This document shows, piece by piece, positions 16,562-24,761 of a stretch of DNA of 45,781 nt. A program made the translations under genes and the position numbers. The number at the start of each line of letters is the position of its first letter. Within the stretch, counting starts at the first letter, position 1. The stretch comes from Clostridiaceae bacterium (GTDB lineage: Bacteria; Bacillota; Clostridia; Saccharofermentanales; UBA5734), in the NCBI GenBank assembly GCA_012523135.1, contig JAAYJD010000106.1, forward strand, positions 70,328 to 116,108, written 5' to 3'. The notes below the pieces were generated by a model. It was not told where the DNA came from. It saw only the letters and a program-made list of their open reading frames with translations, and searched no databases.

Positions 16562-17377
16562 ATGAGCATCGTGATCGGATTGGACATCGGAGGCAGCACC
16601 ACGAAGATCGTCGGCCTGAAAGACGGCCGTTTGATCAGCAAGGAACGCGTCAAGGCGAGCGATCCGGTGGCGTCGGCCTTCGGTGCGTTGGGCAAGTTTC
16701 TCAGCCAGAACAGCCTCGACCTCAAGGCGATCGAACGCGTCATGATGACCGGCGTCGGTGCGACCTATGTGCGCGGCGACCTGCTGGGCCTCAAGACGGT
16801 CAAAACAGCCGAGTTCCGGGCGATCGGCCTGGGCGGCCTGTTCGTGTCCGGCCTTAGGGAAGCGATCGTGGTCAGCATGGGCACCGGCACGGCGATCGTG
16901 CGCGCGGCGGAGCGTGAAGTCGAACACCTGATCGGTTCAGGCGTCGGCGGCGGAACACTGCTGGGTTTGTCCAACCGCATGATCAACGTGCGCGATTTTG
17001 AAATGTTCAACGCCATGGCCGAGAAGGGCGACTTGTCCAACATCGACCTGACCATCGGCGATATCACGCGGGAGGAGCTCGCCGGTTTGCCGGCCAACAC
17101 AACGGCTTCCAATTTTGGCAAGATCAGCGACGCGGCCAGTCACGAGGACATCGCGCTGGGCATCGTCAATCTGGTTTTCCAGTCGATTGGTACATCGGCC
17201 GTGATGGCCGCGCGCCAAAGCCATTTGCGCGAAATCGTCTTTACCGGCAACCTGACCTTGGTGACGGCCGGCAAGCGTGTCCTGAACGCCTTTTCCGATT
17301 TGTACCATGTCGCCATCCTTGTGCCGGATTCCGCGGAGTTCGCGACCGCGATCGGGGCCGCCCTATGCCCGCTGTAA
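16562..17377 (+). CDS. coaW: Type II pantothenate kinase
   Basis: 271 residues of the Fumble/type II PanK family (ASKHA fold). It phosphorylates pantothenate, the first step of CoA synthesis. The N-terminal phosphate loop is GLDIGGSTTK (about 6-15), followed by TGVGATYV, TAEFRAIGLGG with its conserved Glu, VSMGTGTAIV and GSGVGGGTLLGL; the C-terminus has VFTGNL and a SAEFATAIGAAL helix. The ATG follows AGGGAGG; a longer frame from 16385 would run through the terminator and is rejected. Its last 13 bases overlap the next gene. With two CoA-dependent carbon modules in the window, CoA supply is a fitting neighbour, though not proof of linkage. Confidence 0.93.
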   Translation: MSIVIGLDIGGSTTKIVGLKDGRLISKERVKASDPVASAFGALGKFLSQNSLDLKAIERVMMTGVGATYVRGDLLGLKTVKTAEFRAIGLGGLFVSGLREAIVVSMGTGTAIVRAAEREVEHLIGSGVGGGTLLGLSNRMINVRDFEMFNAMAEKGDLSNIDLTIGDITREELAGLPANTTASNFGKISDAASHEDIALGIVNLVFQSIGTSAVMAARQSHLREIVFTGNLTLVTAGKRVLNAFSDLYHVAILVPDSAEFATAIGAALCPL

Positions 17378-18135
17378 AGCCCTGCCGCGCCTTTGAACTG
17401 GACGCCTTGCGCGGTCTGGCCTTGCTCCTGATGGTTCTGCACCACCTGATCTTCGACCTGCGCTATGTGTTCGGGCTGCCGGTGTTTGCCTTCCAGGAAA
17501 CCAGGTGGTTCATCTATTTCCTGCAACCTCTTTTCCTCAACGTCTTTTTGGTCGTCTCCGGTATCTGCTGCACGTTTTCCCGCAGCAACACCCGACGCGG
17601 CCTGCGCCTGCTGCTGGTTTCCATGGCTCTGACCGCGGTCTCCTATCTGGTGTCGACGTTGACCGGCCAGGCGTTTTACATCTATTTCAACGTGCTGCAC
17701 TTGCTCGCCCTGGGCATTTTGCTCTATGCCTGGCTGACCCGCGCCGAGCGGCGCCGTAACCGTTCCCAGGCCCGCGCCGACCTGCTTTTGCTGTTGGCGA
17801 TCGCCGTGGTTTTGGGGGCTGCCTGGCTGCTGCCTTTTTTTGCGGAGCACGGCAGCTGGTGGCTGCTGCCGCTTGGTCTGCCGCCAAAACTGGACTACGC
17901 GATGGCCGACTATCTGCCGCTGGTGCCCTGGCTGGGCTTTTTCCTGGTTGGCACCCTGATCGGGCGGCGGGTCTACCAGGACCGCTGCAGCGCCTTTCCG
18001 GGCGCGCCAGCCTGGCTGCGGGCGGTCAGCAGCCCGTTCGCGCTGCTTGGCCGTCATTCCCTTATCATTTATGTTCTGCACCAGCCGCTGATGCTCGCTT
18101 TGCTGTATGGCCTGCAGGCGCTGGGTCTGCTCTGA
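17365..18135 (+). CDS. DUF1624-type membrane acyltransferase-like protein
   Basis: 256 residues, an integral membrane protein with about six or seven hydrophobic segments. The N-terminus RAFELDALRGLALLLMVLHH (about 8-27) is the signature of the DUF1624/heparan-alpha-glucosaminide acetyltransferase-like and related acyltransferase 3 families; the His in this segment is implicated in acyl transfer in those families. The C-terminal GRHSLIIYVLHQP is also typical. The acceptor is unknown; envelope sugar or lipid acylation is possible. It starts 13 bases inside the pantothenate kinase gene, so it is probably translationally coupled to it. Confidence 0.82.
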   Translation: MPAVKPCRAFELDALRGLALLLMVLHHLIFDLRYVFGLPVFAFQETRWFIYFLQPLFLNVFLVVSGICCTFSRSNTRRGLRLLLVSMALTAVSYLVSTLTGQAFYIYFNVLHLLALGILLYAWLTRAERRRNRSQARADLLLLLAIAVVLGAAWLLPFFAEHGSWWLLPLGLPPKLDYAMADYLPLVPWLGFFLVGTLIGRRVYQDRCSAFPGAPAWLRAVSSPFALLGRHSLIIYVLHQPLMLALLYGLQALGLL

Positions 18136-18154
18136 AAGCTGAAAGGAGAACCCC

Positions 18155-18847
18155 TTGGCTTCCTGTGCGATTCTCTTTGATCTTGACGGAACCCTGGTCG
18201 ACACGATCCAGGATCTGGCTGCTGCGGCAAACCGTACGCTCCAGGAAATCGGCCTGCCGGCTCTGCCGGCTGAGGACTACCGGCTGCTGGTCGGCGCCGG
18301 CGCCCATAACCTGATGGCGCGCTGCTGCCGGGCCTCGGGCATGCCGCTCGAGCCGGATGACGCCCGGGCCGACCACCTGGTCGGCCGGTTCAAAGCCCAT
18401 TACGCGCAAAACTGGCACGCCTGTTCGCAGCCCTATCCGGGCATAGAAGCGGCACTAAGCCGGTTGACTGAGGCGCGGGTGCCTTTCGGCGTGCTGTCCA
18501 ACAAGCCGGACGATTTCACACACCAGGTCGTCCGCCATTTTTTCCCGGACCAGGCTTTTGCCGTGGTCAGGGGCCAGCGCGACAGGGAACCGCTCAAACC
18601 GGACCCCGCGATCGCGCTGGAGCTGGCGCGCCAGCTGGGCTGCCAGCCATCGAACTGCGTCCTGGTCGGCGATTCCGGCACAGACATGGAGACCGCTGTG
18701 CGGGCGGGCTTTTTGCCGGTCGGCGTCTTATGGGGGTTTCGCGACGAACCGGAGCTGCGCCGGGCCGGCGCCGCCCGGCTGGCCGAAAATCCAGACCAAT
18801 TGGTAACCTGGCTGCTTGATTGGTGTCAGACCGCGCGTGTACAATAA
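18155..18847 (+). CDS. HAD-superfamily phosphatase (Gph/PGP-like)
   Basis: 230 residues. HAD motif I is FDLDGTLVD with nucleophile D9 and acid D11; motif II is VLSNKPD; the Lys of REPLKPDP is motif III; VGDSGTDMETA supplies motif IV. A helical cap (about 17-90) makes it subclass I, nearest to phosphoglycolate and pyrophosphate phosphatases. The true substrate is uncertain. The start is a TTG preceded by GAAAGGAGAA, with no closer ATG. It follows the membrane protein by 19 bases in the same operon. Confidence 0.88.
   Translation: MASCAILFDLDGTLVDTIQDLAAAANRTLQEIGLPALPAEDYRLLVGAGAHNLMARCCRASGMPLEPDDARADHLVGRFKAHYAQNWHACSQPYPGIEAALSRLTEARVPFGVLSNKPDDFTHQVVRHFFPDQAFAVVRGQRDREPLKPDPAIALELARQLGCQPSNCVLVGDSGTDMETAVRAGFLPVGVLWGFRDEPELRRAGAARLAENPDQLVTWLLDWCQTARVQ
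18816..18845 (+). promoter_or_regulatory. Possible promoter for the DUF3810 gene
   Basis: TTGATT, 18-bp spacer and TACAAT overlap the end of the HAD gene, 55 bases before the next start. Confidence 0.35.
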
Positions 18848-18900
18848 AATTGGATTGTGCCTGTCCGGCTCACGCCTGGCACGCGGGACGAGGTGAGGTT

Positions 18901-20061
18901 ATGACGCGGCTGAAAAACGAACGCTACATCGGGCATCAACTGGGCTGGTATCTCTGGCCCTTGCCGGCCCTGGCGGCCTTTGCGGCCCAGCGCCTGCTGG
19001 CTGCGCGCCCGGATCTCGTGGAAACGCTGCACAGCCAGCGCCTGTTCCGTTATCTGGCAGGCCCGCTCAGCTTCCTGACCTCGCTGGTGCCGTTTTCCCT
19101 GACCGAAGCGGCTGTCGTGTTCGGCGGCCCGCTGGTAATCGTGCTGCTGGTCATCTGGCTGGTCCGGCTGTCCCGCCAACGCCGCAAGGGGCTCTACGCC
19201 GCCCGTTTGCTGCGCGCCGTCGCCTGGACGCTCAGCATCGCCTACCTGGCCTTTATGCTGCTGCATGGCCTGAACTATGCCCGGATGCCGGTCGCCCAGT
19301 CTTTCCAGCTGCCGGTCCGCGAGCGTGCCGCCGCCGACCTGGCCCAGACCGCTGACTGGCTGGTCGGGCAAGCCAACGTGCTGCGCGAAAAGGTACAGGA
19401 GGACGACGACGGCGTCTTCCGTTTAAGCCAGGGCATCCAGGGGACCTTGAAAACGGCTTCCGCCGCCTACGCGGCCGCTGCTGACGACTATCCGCTGTTG
19501 TCCGGCGGACCGTTGAGGCCCAAGGGCGTGCTCCTGTCCCATACCTGGTCGTATACCGGCATCGCCGGCCTCTACATGCCGCTGCTGGTCGAATCCAATG
19601 TCAACATCGATGTGCCCGAGCACAGCATTCCTGAGACGGCCCTGCATGAAATTGCCCACACCCGCGGCTTTGCCCGCGAGGACGAGGCTGGTTTTCTGGC
19701 ATTCCTGACCGGCCTTTACAGCGACAATCCCGATTTTGCCTATTCGGTGCTGCTGGGCGCGGCCCTGCGCACCCTGAACGCCCTGGCCGGCGTCGACATG
19801 GACCGTTACCAGGCGGTGGCCGTCAAGCTCGGCGACGGCATCCGCCGCGACCTGGATGCGTCCGCGCGCTACTGGAAGCAGTTCGAGGGACCTGTCCAGG
19901 AGGCGTCGACCAAGGTCAACGACGCCTATTTGCAGGCCAACCTGCAGGAGGACGGCGTGCGCAGCTACGGCCGGATGGTCGATCTGGTTCTGGCCTGGTA
20001 CGAACAGCAGCAAGCGGCCGGAACGCTGGAAGCGGCGATCCGCACGGCAAACCCCGGCTAA
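18901..20061 (+). CDS. DUF3810 membrane protein, probable zinc peptidase
   Basis: 386 residues. Three N-terminal hydrophobic segments (about 16-35, 70-90, 106-124) are followed by a large, apparently extracytoplasmic domain. This domain contains HEIAH at 249-253 and a downstream REDEAGF with acidic residues 260 and 262, the pattern of a zincin (HExxH plus a later Glu), which is why DUF3810 is suspected to be a peptidase; activity is not established to my knowledge. ATG after GAGGTGAGG; the longer frame from 18820 is rejected because it overlaps the HAD gene without a ribosome site. Four bases separate it from hemZ. Confidence 0.85.
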   Translation: MTRLKNERYIGHQLGWYLWPLPALAAFAAQRLLAARPDLVETLHSQRLFRYLAGPLSFLTSLVPFSLTEAAVVFGGPLVIVLLVIWLVRLSRQRRKGLYAARLLRAVAWTLSIAYLAFMLLHGLNYARMPVAQSFQLPVRERAAADLAQTADWLVGQANVLREKVQEDDDGVFRLSQGIQGTLKTASAAYAAAADDYPLLSGGPLRPKGVLLSHTWSYTGIAGLYMPLLVESNVNIDVPEHSIPETALHEIAHTRGFAREDEAGFLAFLTGLYSDNPDFAYSVLLGAALRTLNALAGVDMDRYQAVAVKLGDGIRRDLDASARYWKQFEGPVQEASTKVNDAYLQANLQEDGVRSYGRMVDLVLAWYEQQQAAGTLEAAIRTANPG

Positions 20062-20065
20062 GCCG

Positions 20066-21532
20066 ATGGTGACACTCAGATTGTCCGGGCAGCAGGACCG
20101 CTACGGCGCGGCCGACCTGCTCAGGCTCTTTTTTGGCGGACCGGTCCAGGAACTGGGCGATCGCCTGGTCTGTGCCGGTCCCGATCTTGAGCTGACTTGC
20201 AGCATCGAGCCGGATGAAAAGTCGGTTTGGGTCCAGACACGGCTCGGCGCGCGGGTTGTGTCAGCCCGGGCACCGGCCGGCAAGGCTCGCCGCGAAAGCC
20301 GTCGCCAGCTCTACCAGATCCTCGCCGGGGCGACCGGGCAGCATTTCCCCTGGGGCTCCCTGACCGGGATCCGTCCGACCCTGATCGCCGCCGAATGCCT
20401 GGCAGGCGGCCGGGACCGGGAAACGGCGCTGCGCCTGCTGGTCGACGACTGGTTTGTCTCTCCGGAAAAAGCGGACCTGGCCCTGGAAACCGCACAGGCC
20501 GAGCACCGGGTTCTCGAAACGGTTCCGCCGGACAGCCTGCTGGTGTACATCGGCATCCCGTTCTGCCCGACCCGCTGCAGCTATTGCAGCTTCATCACGC
20601 GGGAAGCCCCGTCCCGCGCGGCGCTGCTGGAACCGTATCTGGCGGCCTTGTGCGACGAGATCCGGGGCTTTTTTTGCCGGATAACCCAACCGGCAGCGGC
20701 ACTTTACCTCGGCGGCGGCACCCCGACCACCCTGACACCGGATCAACTGGCGCGGCTGCTTGACGCCGTGCGGACCTCGGTACCGCTCACGGCCGATGCC
20801 GAGCTCACGGTCGAGGCCGGGCGTCCGGACACGATCGACGAAGCCCGCCTGGAAGTGCTCAGAACAGCCGGCGTCAACCGCTTGTGCATCAACCCGCAGA
20901 CCTTTCAGGACCGGACCCTGGCGCGCATCGGGCGGCGGCACAGCGTCGCCCAGATGGTGGAGGCCTGGCAGCTGGCCCGTGCGATGGGATTCGACCACCT
21001 GAACCTGGACCTGATCGCGGGCCTGCCGGGCGAAACACCGACCGACCTGGCCGATTCACTGGGACAGGCCCTTGAACTGCAGCCGGACAGCCTCACCTTG
21101 CATGCCCTGGCGATCAAGCGCAGCTCGGCACTGCATGAAGCGCTGGTCTGTTCTGCCGCAGCCGGCCCTGCTGAACTGCCTGACTGGGCGGCCGCCGTGG
21201 CCGCGGCGCGCCGGTCCTTGGCGTCAGCCGGACTCGCGCCTTATTACCTCTACCGCCAGAAACAGACTGTCGGCGCCTTGGAAAACACCGGCTTTGCCCG
21301 ACCTGGCAAGGCCTGCCGCTACAATGTGGCCATGATGAGCGACCAAAGATCCGTGATCGGCCTGGGCAGTGGCGCGATGACCAAGCTCGTGCGCGGCAGC
21401 CGCGTCGAGCGGATTCCCAACCCGCGCAGCCTCGACGCGTACCTGGAGCGGGCCGGGGCGTTGGCCGGGCGGAAAGCCGACGCCTGGCTGGCTAATGGAT
21501 CAGGAGAAACATTCAGCCTTTCATCAGGGTGA
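20066..21532 (+). CDS. hemZ: Radical SAM coproporphyrinogen III oxidase-like HemZ
   Basis: 488 residues, the usual HemZ length. A HemZ-specific N-terminal region (about 1-150, including GSLTGIRPT) precedes a radical SAM domain with C167, C171 and C174 in GIPFCPTRCSYCSF, then LYLGGGTPT and the HemN-like HLNLDLIAGLPGET. HemZ is annotated as an oxygen-independent coproporphyrinogen dehydrogenase in Firmicutes, but members of the HemN/HemW family can instead be haem chaperones, so the catalytic role is not certain. No other haem gene is in the window. The start ATG is five bases after the previous stop. It converges on the metallophosphoesterase with 20 bases of overlap. Confidence 0.9.
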   Translation: MVTLRLSGQQDRYGAADLLRLFFGGPVQELGDRLVCAGPDLELTCSIEPDEKSVWVQTRLGARVVSARAPAGKARRESRRQLYQILAGATGQHFPWGSLTGIRPTLIAAECLAGGRDRETALRLLVDDWFVSPEKADLALETAQAEHRVLETVPPDSLLVYIGIPFCPTRCSYCSFITREAPSRAALLEPYLAALCDEIRGFFCRITQPAAALYLGGGTPTTLTPDQLARLLDAVRTSVPLTADAELTVEAGRPDTIDEARLEVLRTAGVNRLCINPQTFQDRTLARIGRRHSVAQMVEAWQLARAMGFDHLNLDLIAGLPGETPTDLADSLGQALELQPDSLTLHALAIKRSSALHEALVCSAAAGPAELPDWAAAVAAARRSLASAGLAPYYLYRQKQTVGALENTGFARPGKACRYNVAMMSDQRSVIGLGSGAMTKLVRGSRVERIPNPRSLDAYLERAGALAGRKADAWLANGSGETFSLSSG

Positions 21533-22466
21533 TCAGGACCAGTTCCGGCGGCGCGCCGAAACGGGCTGCGATACCAAACGTGCCCAGGCCGCGCGAGACA
21601 ACCAGGTGCGTTTGCCCGTTCGGCTGGTAATGGCCGAACGGGCATTCCCGTCCCTGCAGGACCGTGATGATCGGCTTGCCGAAAAAGGTGACCTGGCCGT
21701 TGTGCGAATGACCGGACAAGATCAAGCTGGCGCTGCCGGCCGGCAGGGCAGCGGCGTAATCGGGCTGGTGCATCAGGAGCAGGCGGAACAGGCCGTCCCG
21801 GCTGCCTGGTTCGTCAGATGTCTCGATCAGGCCATCGGGACTGTAAGTCCTGCCGATATCCGGCTGGCCGAAATAGCTTTCCGCCAGGCCGCCCAGCCAC
21901 AGGCCGTCGACCACGCTCGAGCTGTTGTCGAGCAGCGTGAAGCCGCCCGCTTCGAGCAGTGCCTTCATGTGGCGGTATTCCGCTTTGAGGCGATTGTCAT
22001 GGTTGCCGGCGACCGCGAACTGGCCCAGCGGCGCCTGCATGCGGCGCAGCACCGCGGCGGCTTCTTCAGAAAATGCGCTGTCCAGGGGTGTTTTGCTGTC
22101 GATCAGGTCGCCGCCGAACAGGATCAGGGCGGGCTTTTCCTGCTCCAGGCGGTCGGCCACCTGGCCAAGCCGTGCCGGCGGGTAGGCGGGTCCCAGGTGC
22201 GCATCGGAGAAAAAAGCGACCACCCGGCCGTCCCACGAGGCAGGCAAATCGGTCAACGTCAGATCGTACCGGCTGACCGTCAGCAGGCGGGGTTCCACCC
22301 CAAAAGCCCAGGCTGCCAGCCCGGCGGGCAAGATGACCAGAAAAAAAAGCAGTGACAGCCCAAGAGCGGTCCGGCGGCGGGCGCGCACGGCGCCAGGTGC
22401 CTGGCTGCGCCGGCTCAGCCGGCTGGAACCGATCAGGACAGGCGCCGTTGTGGTGGTCTTGCGCAT
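21513..22466 (-). CDS. Membrane-anchored metallophosphoesterase
   Basis: 317 residues. A basic cytoplasmic tail, a membrane helix (about 34-55) and an outward catalytic domain of the calcineurin type: FSDAHLG (D88, H90), FGGDLID, AGNHD and LSGHSHNGQ, which together supply all the usual binuclear metal ligands. The closest familiar relatives are YkuE-like and UDP-diacylglucosamine-hydrolase-like proteins of Gram-positive bacteria; a phospholipid or cell-wall intermediate is a plausible substrate. The ATG at 22466 lies four bases after the esterase stop, with only a weak ribosome site, so coupling to the esterase is likely; the frame extension to 22730 overlaps the esterase gene and is rejected. 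Confidence 0.88.
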   Translation of the reverse strand: MRKTTTTAPVLIGSSRLSRRSQAPGAVRARRRTALGLSLLFFLVILPAGLAAWAFGVEPRLLTVSRYDLTLTDLPASWDGRVVAFFSDAHLGPAYPPARLGQVADRLEQEKPALILFGGDLIDSKTPLDSAFSEEAAAVLRRMQAPLGQFAVAGNHDNRLKAEYRHMKALLEAGGFTLLDNSSSVVDGLWLGGLAESYFGQPDIGRTYSPDGLIETSDEPGSRDGLFRLLLMHQPDYAAALPAGSASLILSGHSHNGQVTFFGKPIITVLQGRECPFGHYQPNGQTHLVVSRGLGTFGIAARFGAPPELVLITLMKG

Positions 22467-22470
22467 GAAG

Positions 22471-23265
22471 TCACGTTGCCTGGAGCGGCAGCCAGTCCAG
22501 CACCTGCTGGATCGTCTCGTCCCAATAGGACCAGGTATGAATGGCATCGGCTTTTTCAGACCAGGCCACATCGTAACCCAGCTTTTCCAAGTGCGGCCGG
22601 AATGCCAGGTTGGCGTCGTAGAGGAAATCGCCGCTGCCGCAAGCCAGGAAGATCTTGGGTTTCGGCTGGCCGGAAGAGGCCGTTTTTTCAGCCAGGGCCG
22701 CGAGGTCGTTATCGCTGCCGCGATAGGCATCGTACGAGCCGAAGATCAGGCGGCCTTCCGCAGCCCGGACCGGGTCGTCCGACTGGAGAAAATGGGTCAG
22801 ATCGACGGCGCCGGACAAGCTGGCGACGGCGGCAAAGCGGTCGGGACAGCGTAAACCGAGTTTTAGCGCACCATACCCGCCCATCGAGAGGCCGGCGGCA
22901 AAGGTGTCTTCGCGCCGGGCGGAAATGTGGAAAAAGTGGCGGACTACCCGGGGCAGTTCCTCACTGACGAACGTCCAGTAGGGATAGCCGGTCTGCTGGT
23001 CGGTGTAGAAACTGCGATGCACGGCCGGCATGATCACGGCCAGGCGCCGGGAGGCGGCGTAACGCTCGATCGAGGTCCGGCGCTGCCAGATGGTGTGGTC
23101 GTCAGACAAGCCGTGCAGCAGGTACAGCACCGGCAGGGGAGCGGGATCCGCCGCTTGGCCGGCTGGATCGATTCCGATGCCCTGGTGGGCTTCCGGCAGA
23201 ATGACATCCAGGCTGCAGGCCTGGCCAAGGCTGGTTGAAAAGAAATGGGTATGCAGCAAAGCCAT
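22471..23265 (-). CDS. Esterase D/FrmB-like alpha/beta hydrolase
   Basis: 264 residues of the PF00756 esterase family, cytoplasmic (no signal peptide). Key features are the oxyanion-region YLLHGLSDDHTIW (about 48-60), nucleophile S127 in GLSMGGYGAL, the acid in SGDFLYDANLAF and His in AIHTWSYWDETI near the C-terminus. Relatives include S-formylglutathione hydrolase and tributyrin/acetyl esterases; the substrate is not decided here. Of three nearby in-frame ATGs the one at 23265 is preferred because GGAGG lies eight bases upstream of it; the others sit on or before that site. It is cotranscribed with the phosphoesterase. Confidence 0.9.
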   Translation of the reverse strand: MALLHTHFFSTSLGQACSLDVILPEAHQGIGIDPAGQAADPAPLPVLYLLHGLSDDHTIWQRRTSIERYAASRRLAVIMPAVHRSFYTDQQTGYPYWTFVSEELPRVVRHFFHISARREDTFAAGLSMGGYGALKLGLRCPDRFAAVASLSGAVDLTHFLQSDDPVRAAEGRLIFGSYDAYRGSDNDLAALAEKTASSGQPKPKIFLACGSGDFLYDANLAFRPHLEKLGYDVAWSEKADAIHTWSYWDETIQQVLDWLPLQAT

Positions 23266-23450
23266 ATGCATCGCCTCCGTCGTTTTTTCCATCGTAACAC
23301 CGAAGCGGAGCAGGCGCAACACGAACGACGGACACGGACGGACCGGGCAGGCTGGAACATTGGCGGATTGTGTCGTATCATAGCAGGCAACGATCACGGG
23401 AAGCCCCGGATACAAAACCCGAGAGCCTTGGGGCGGCAGGAGGATAGATC

Positions 23451-23585
23451 ATGGAGCATGTTGGCTTATTAGCGCCGGTTGCCTTTGCGCTGTCAGCGCT
23501 CGGCCGGATCGGCACGCTGAAAAAGAAAATTGAGCAGCTCGGGCAAAGAAGCCGCGGCAAAGAAGCCGCGACACAAGATTCATGA
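23451..23585 (+). CDS. Small single-span membrane protein, 44 residues
   Basis: A strong ribosome site (GGCAGGAGGATAG) stands before an ATG opening a 44-residue frame. It encodes a hydrophobic segment (VGLLAPVAFALSALGRIG, about 4-21) followed by a highly charged KKKIEQLGQRSRGKEA tail with a coiled-coil flavour, the shape of a small membrane-anchored protein. Its stop overlaps the start of the next gene (ATGA), indicating translational coupling to the alpha/beta hydrolase. The 3' part contains a perfect 14-bp tandem duplication that sets the reading frame of the C-terminus. Function unknown; I recall short proteins of this style in Firmicutes but cannot name a family. Confidence 0.65.
   Translation: MEHVGLLAPVAFALSALGRIGTLKKKIEQLGQRSRGKEAATQDS
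23543..23570. repeat. Perfect 14-bp tandem duplication
   Basis: GCAAAGAAGCCGCG occurs twice, at 23543-23556 and 23557-23570, inside the 44-residue gene. As 14 is not a multiple of 3, gain or loss of a copy changes the frame. Confidence 0.9.
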
Positions 23586-24661
23586 ACATGAAAAAGCGTA
23601 CAAAAAGCGGCAAACGCATCCTGTCCGGCGTCGTCATGGCTGTTTTGCTCTTTTCATTGGTCTCCCTGGTCGTTAGCAAATTGATCTATGACAGCCAGTT
23701 TTTGCGTTATGACAGGCATGACGAAACCGTCATGGCCGGCCTGCGCTATCAAGACCTGGCAGAGGCGTATCCGCGTCAGCTGTTCTCTTTCACGTCAGGG
23801 GACAATAAGCTGCAAGGTTACCTGTACGGTCAGGACCATGACCGCGGCCTGGTTGTCGTTGCCCACGGCATCGGCGGCGGTGCAGACAGCTATCTGCCGC
23901 AAATCATCTGGTTCGTGGATCACGGCTGGCGCGTGCTGGCCTTTGACGCGACCGGCAGTTTTGACAGTGAAGGCCGCACGACGCGCGGTTTTCCGCAAGC
24001 GTTGCTGGATCTTGACGCCTTATTGACGTATATCGGCGCACAAGAAGACCTGTCAGGGTTGCCGCGGCTGCTGTTCGGGCATAGCTGGGGCGGTTACGCT
24101 GTGGCCAGCATCCTGCATTCCGATCACGATATCCAGGGCGTCGTCTCTGTGGCCGGTACCAACAATGCCAATGAGATGGTTTTCGAACAGGGACGGCGCA
24201 TGATGGGGCCTTTCATTTACATGCAGATGCCCTACCTCTGGCTGTACCAGCGGATTTTGTATGGTTCCGTTGCGTCATGGTCAGCCGATGACGCCATCCG
24301 GGCAAGCGATGTTCCGGTTTTGCTGATCCACGGTACCGAAGACGAAATGGTCCAGTTTGCCGGCAGTTCCATCGTGGCGGCAGTGCGTCAGGATCCGCCG
24401 GCCAATGTTCATCTGCTGATCCGTGATCAACCGGGCCGCAACGGGCATAACAACCTTTTTCGATCGGCCGATGCGCTGGCTTATATCGATGACATCAACC
24501 AGGCGTACCGCCAACTGTATGACCAGCATGAACAGAACATTCCCTATGATGTGCGCCAGACCTTTTATGCGGCGGTCGATCGCGCGCGTGCCCAGGAACT
24601 GGATCGCGCGATCATGGCAGACATCCAAGCTTTCTATCTGGACTGCCTGAGCAGCCGTTGA
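23582..24661 (+). CDS. Membrane-anchored alpha/beta hydrolase
   Basis: 359 residues. A basic N-terminus and one membrane helix (about 13-33) put the catalytic domain outside the cell. The fold is shown by VVVAHGIGGGADSYLP (oxyanion region, about 91-106), nucleophile S168 in FGHSWGGYAV, the acid in LLIHGTEDEM (about 242) and His in GRNGHNN (about 287). It resembles the serine aminopeptidase/lysophospholipase-like S33 hydrolases; substrate unknown. It starts at ATG 23582 within the small-protein stop codon; a second ATG is two codons later. Base composition here is lower in GC than the flanking genes. Confidence 0.87.
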   Translation: MNMKKRTKSGKRILSGVVMAVLLFSLVSLVVSKLIYDSQFLRYDRHDETVMAGLRYQDLAEAYPRQLFSFTSGDNKLQGYLYGQDHDRGLVVVAHGIGGGADSYLPQIIWFVDHGWRVLAFDATGSFDSEGRTTRGFPQALLDLDALLTYIGAQEDLSGLPRLLFGHSWGGYAVASILHSDHDIQGVVSVAGTNNANEMVFEQGRRMMGPFIYMQMPYLWLYQRILYGSVASWSADDAIRASDVPVLLIHGTEDEMVQFAGSSIVAAVRQDPPANVHLLIRDQPGRNGHNNLFRSADALAYIDDINQAYRQLYDQHEQNIPYDVRQTFYAAVDRARAQELDRAIMADIQAFYLDCLSSR

Positions 24662-24725
24662 GCGACAAGCTGCTGCAAAAATCGCTTGGATCCCCATGAG
24701 CTCTTGATGCCGGATCGCGAAGCAG

Positions 24726-24754
24726 TTGCCAGGCCGGCTGGTTTCGGCTATAAT
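24726..24754 (+). promoter_or_regulatory. Promoter for the T-box/ileS transcript
   Basis: TTGCCA, 17-bp spacer and a perfect TATAAT, with the transcript expected to start near 24761, at the beginning of the T-box leader. Confidence 0.75.
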
Positions 24755-24761
24755 TCATTGA

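Noticed and set aside
22467-22730. N-terminal extension of the metallophosphoesterase
   Set aside because: It overlaps the esterase coding sequence in another frame and lacks any family similarity.
24662-24720. Hairpin after the alpha/beta hydrolase as terminator
   Set aside because: The imperfect GAGCGA/TCGCTT pairing has no T run after it.
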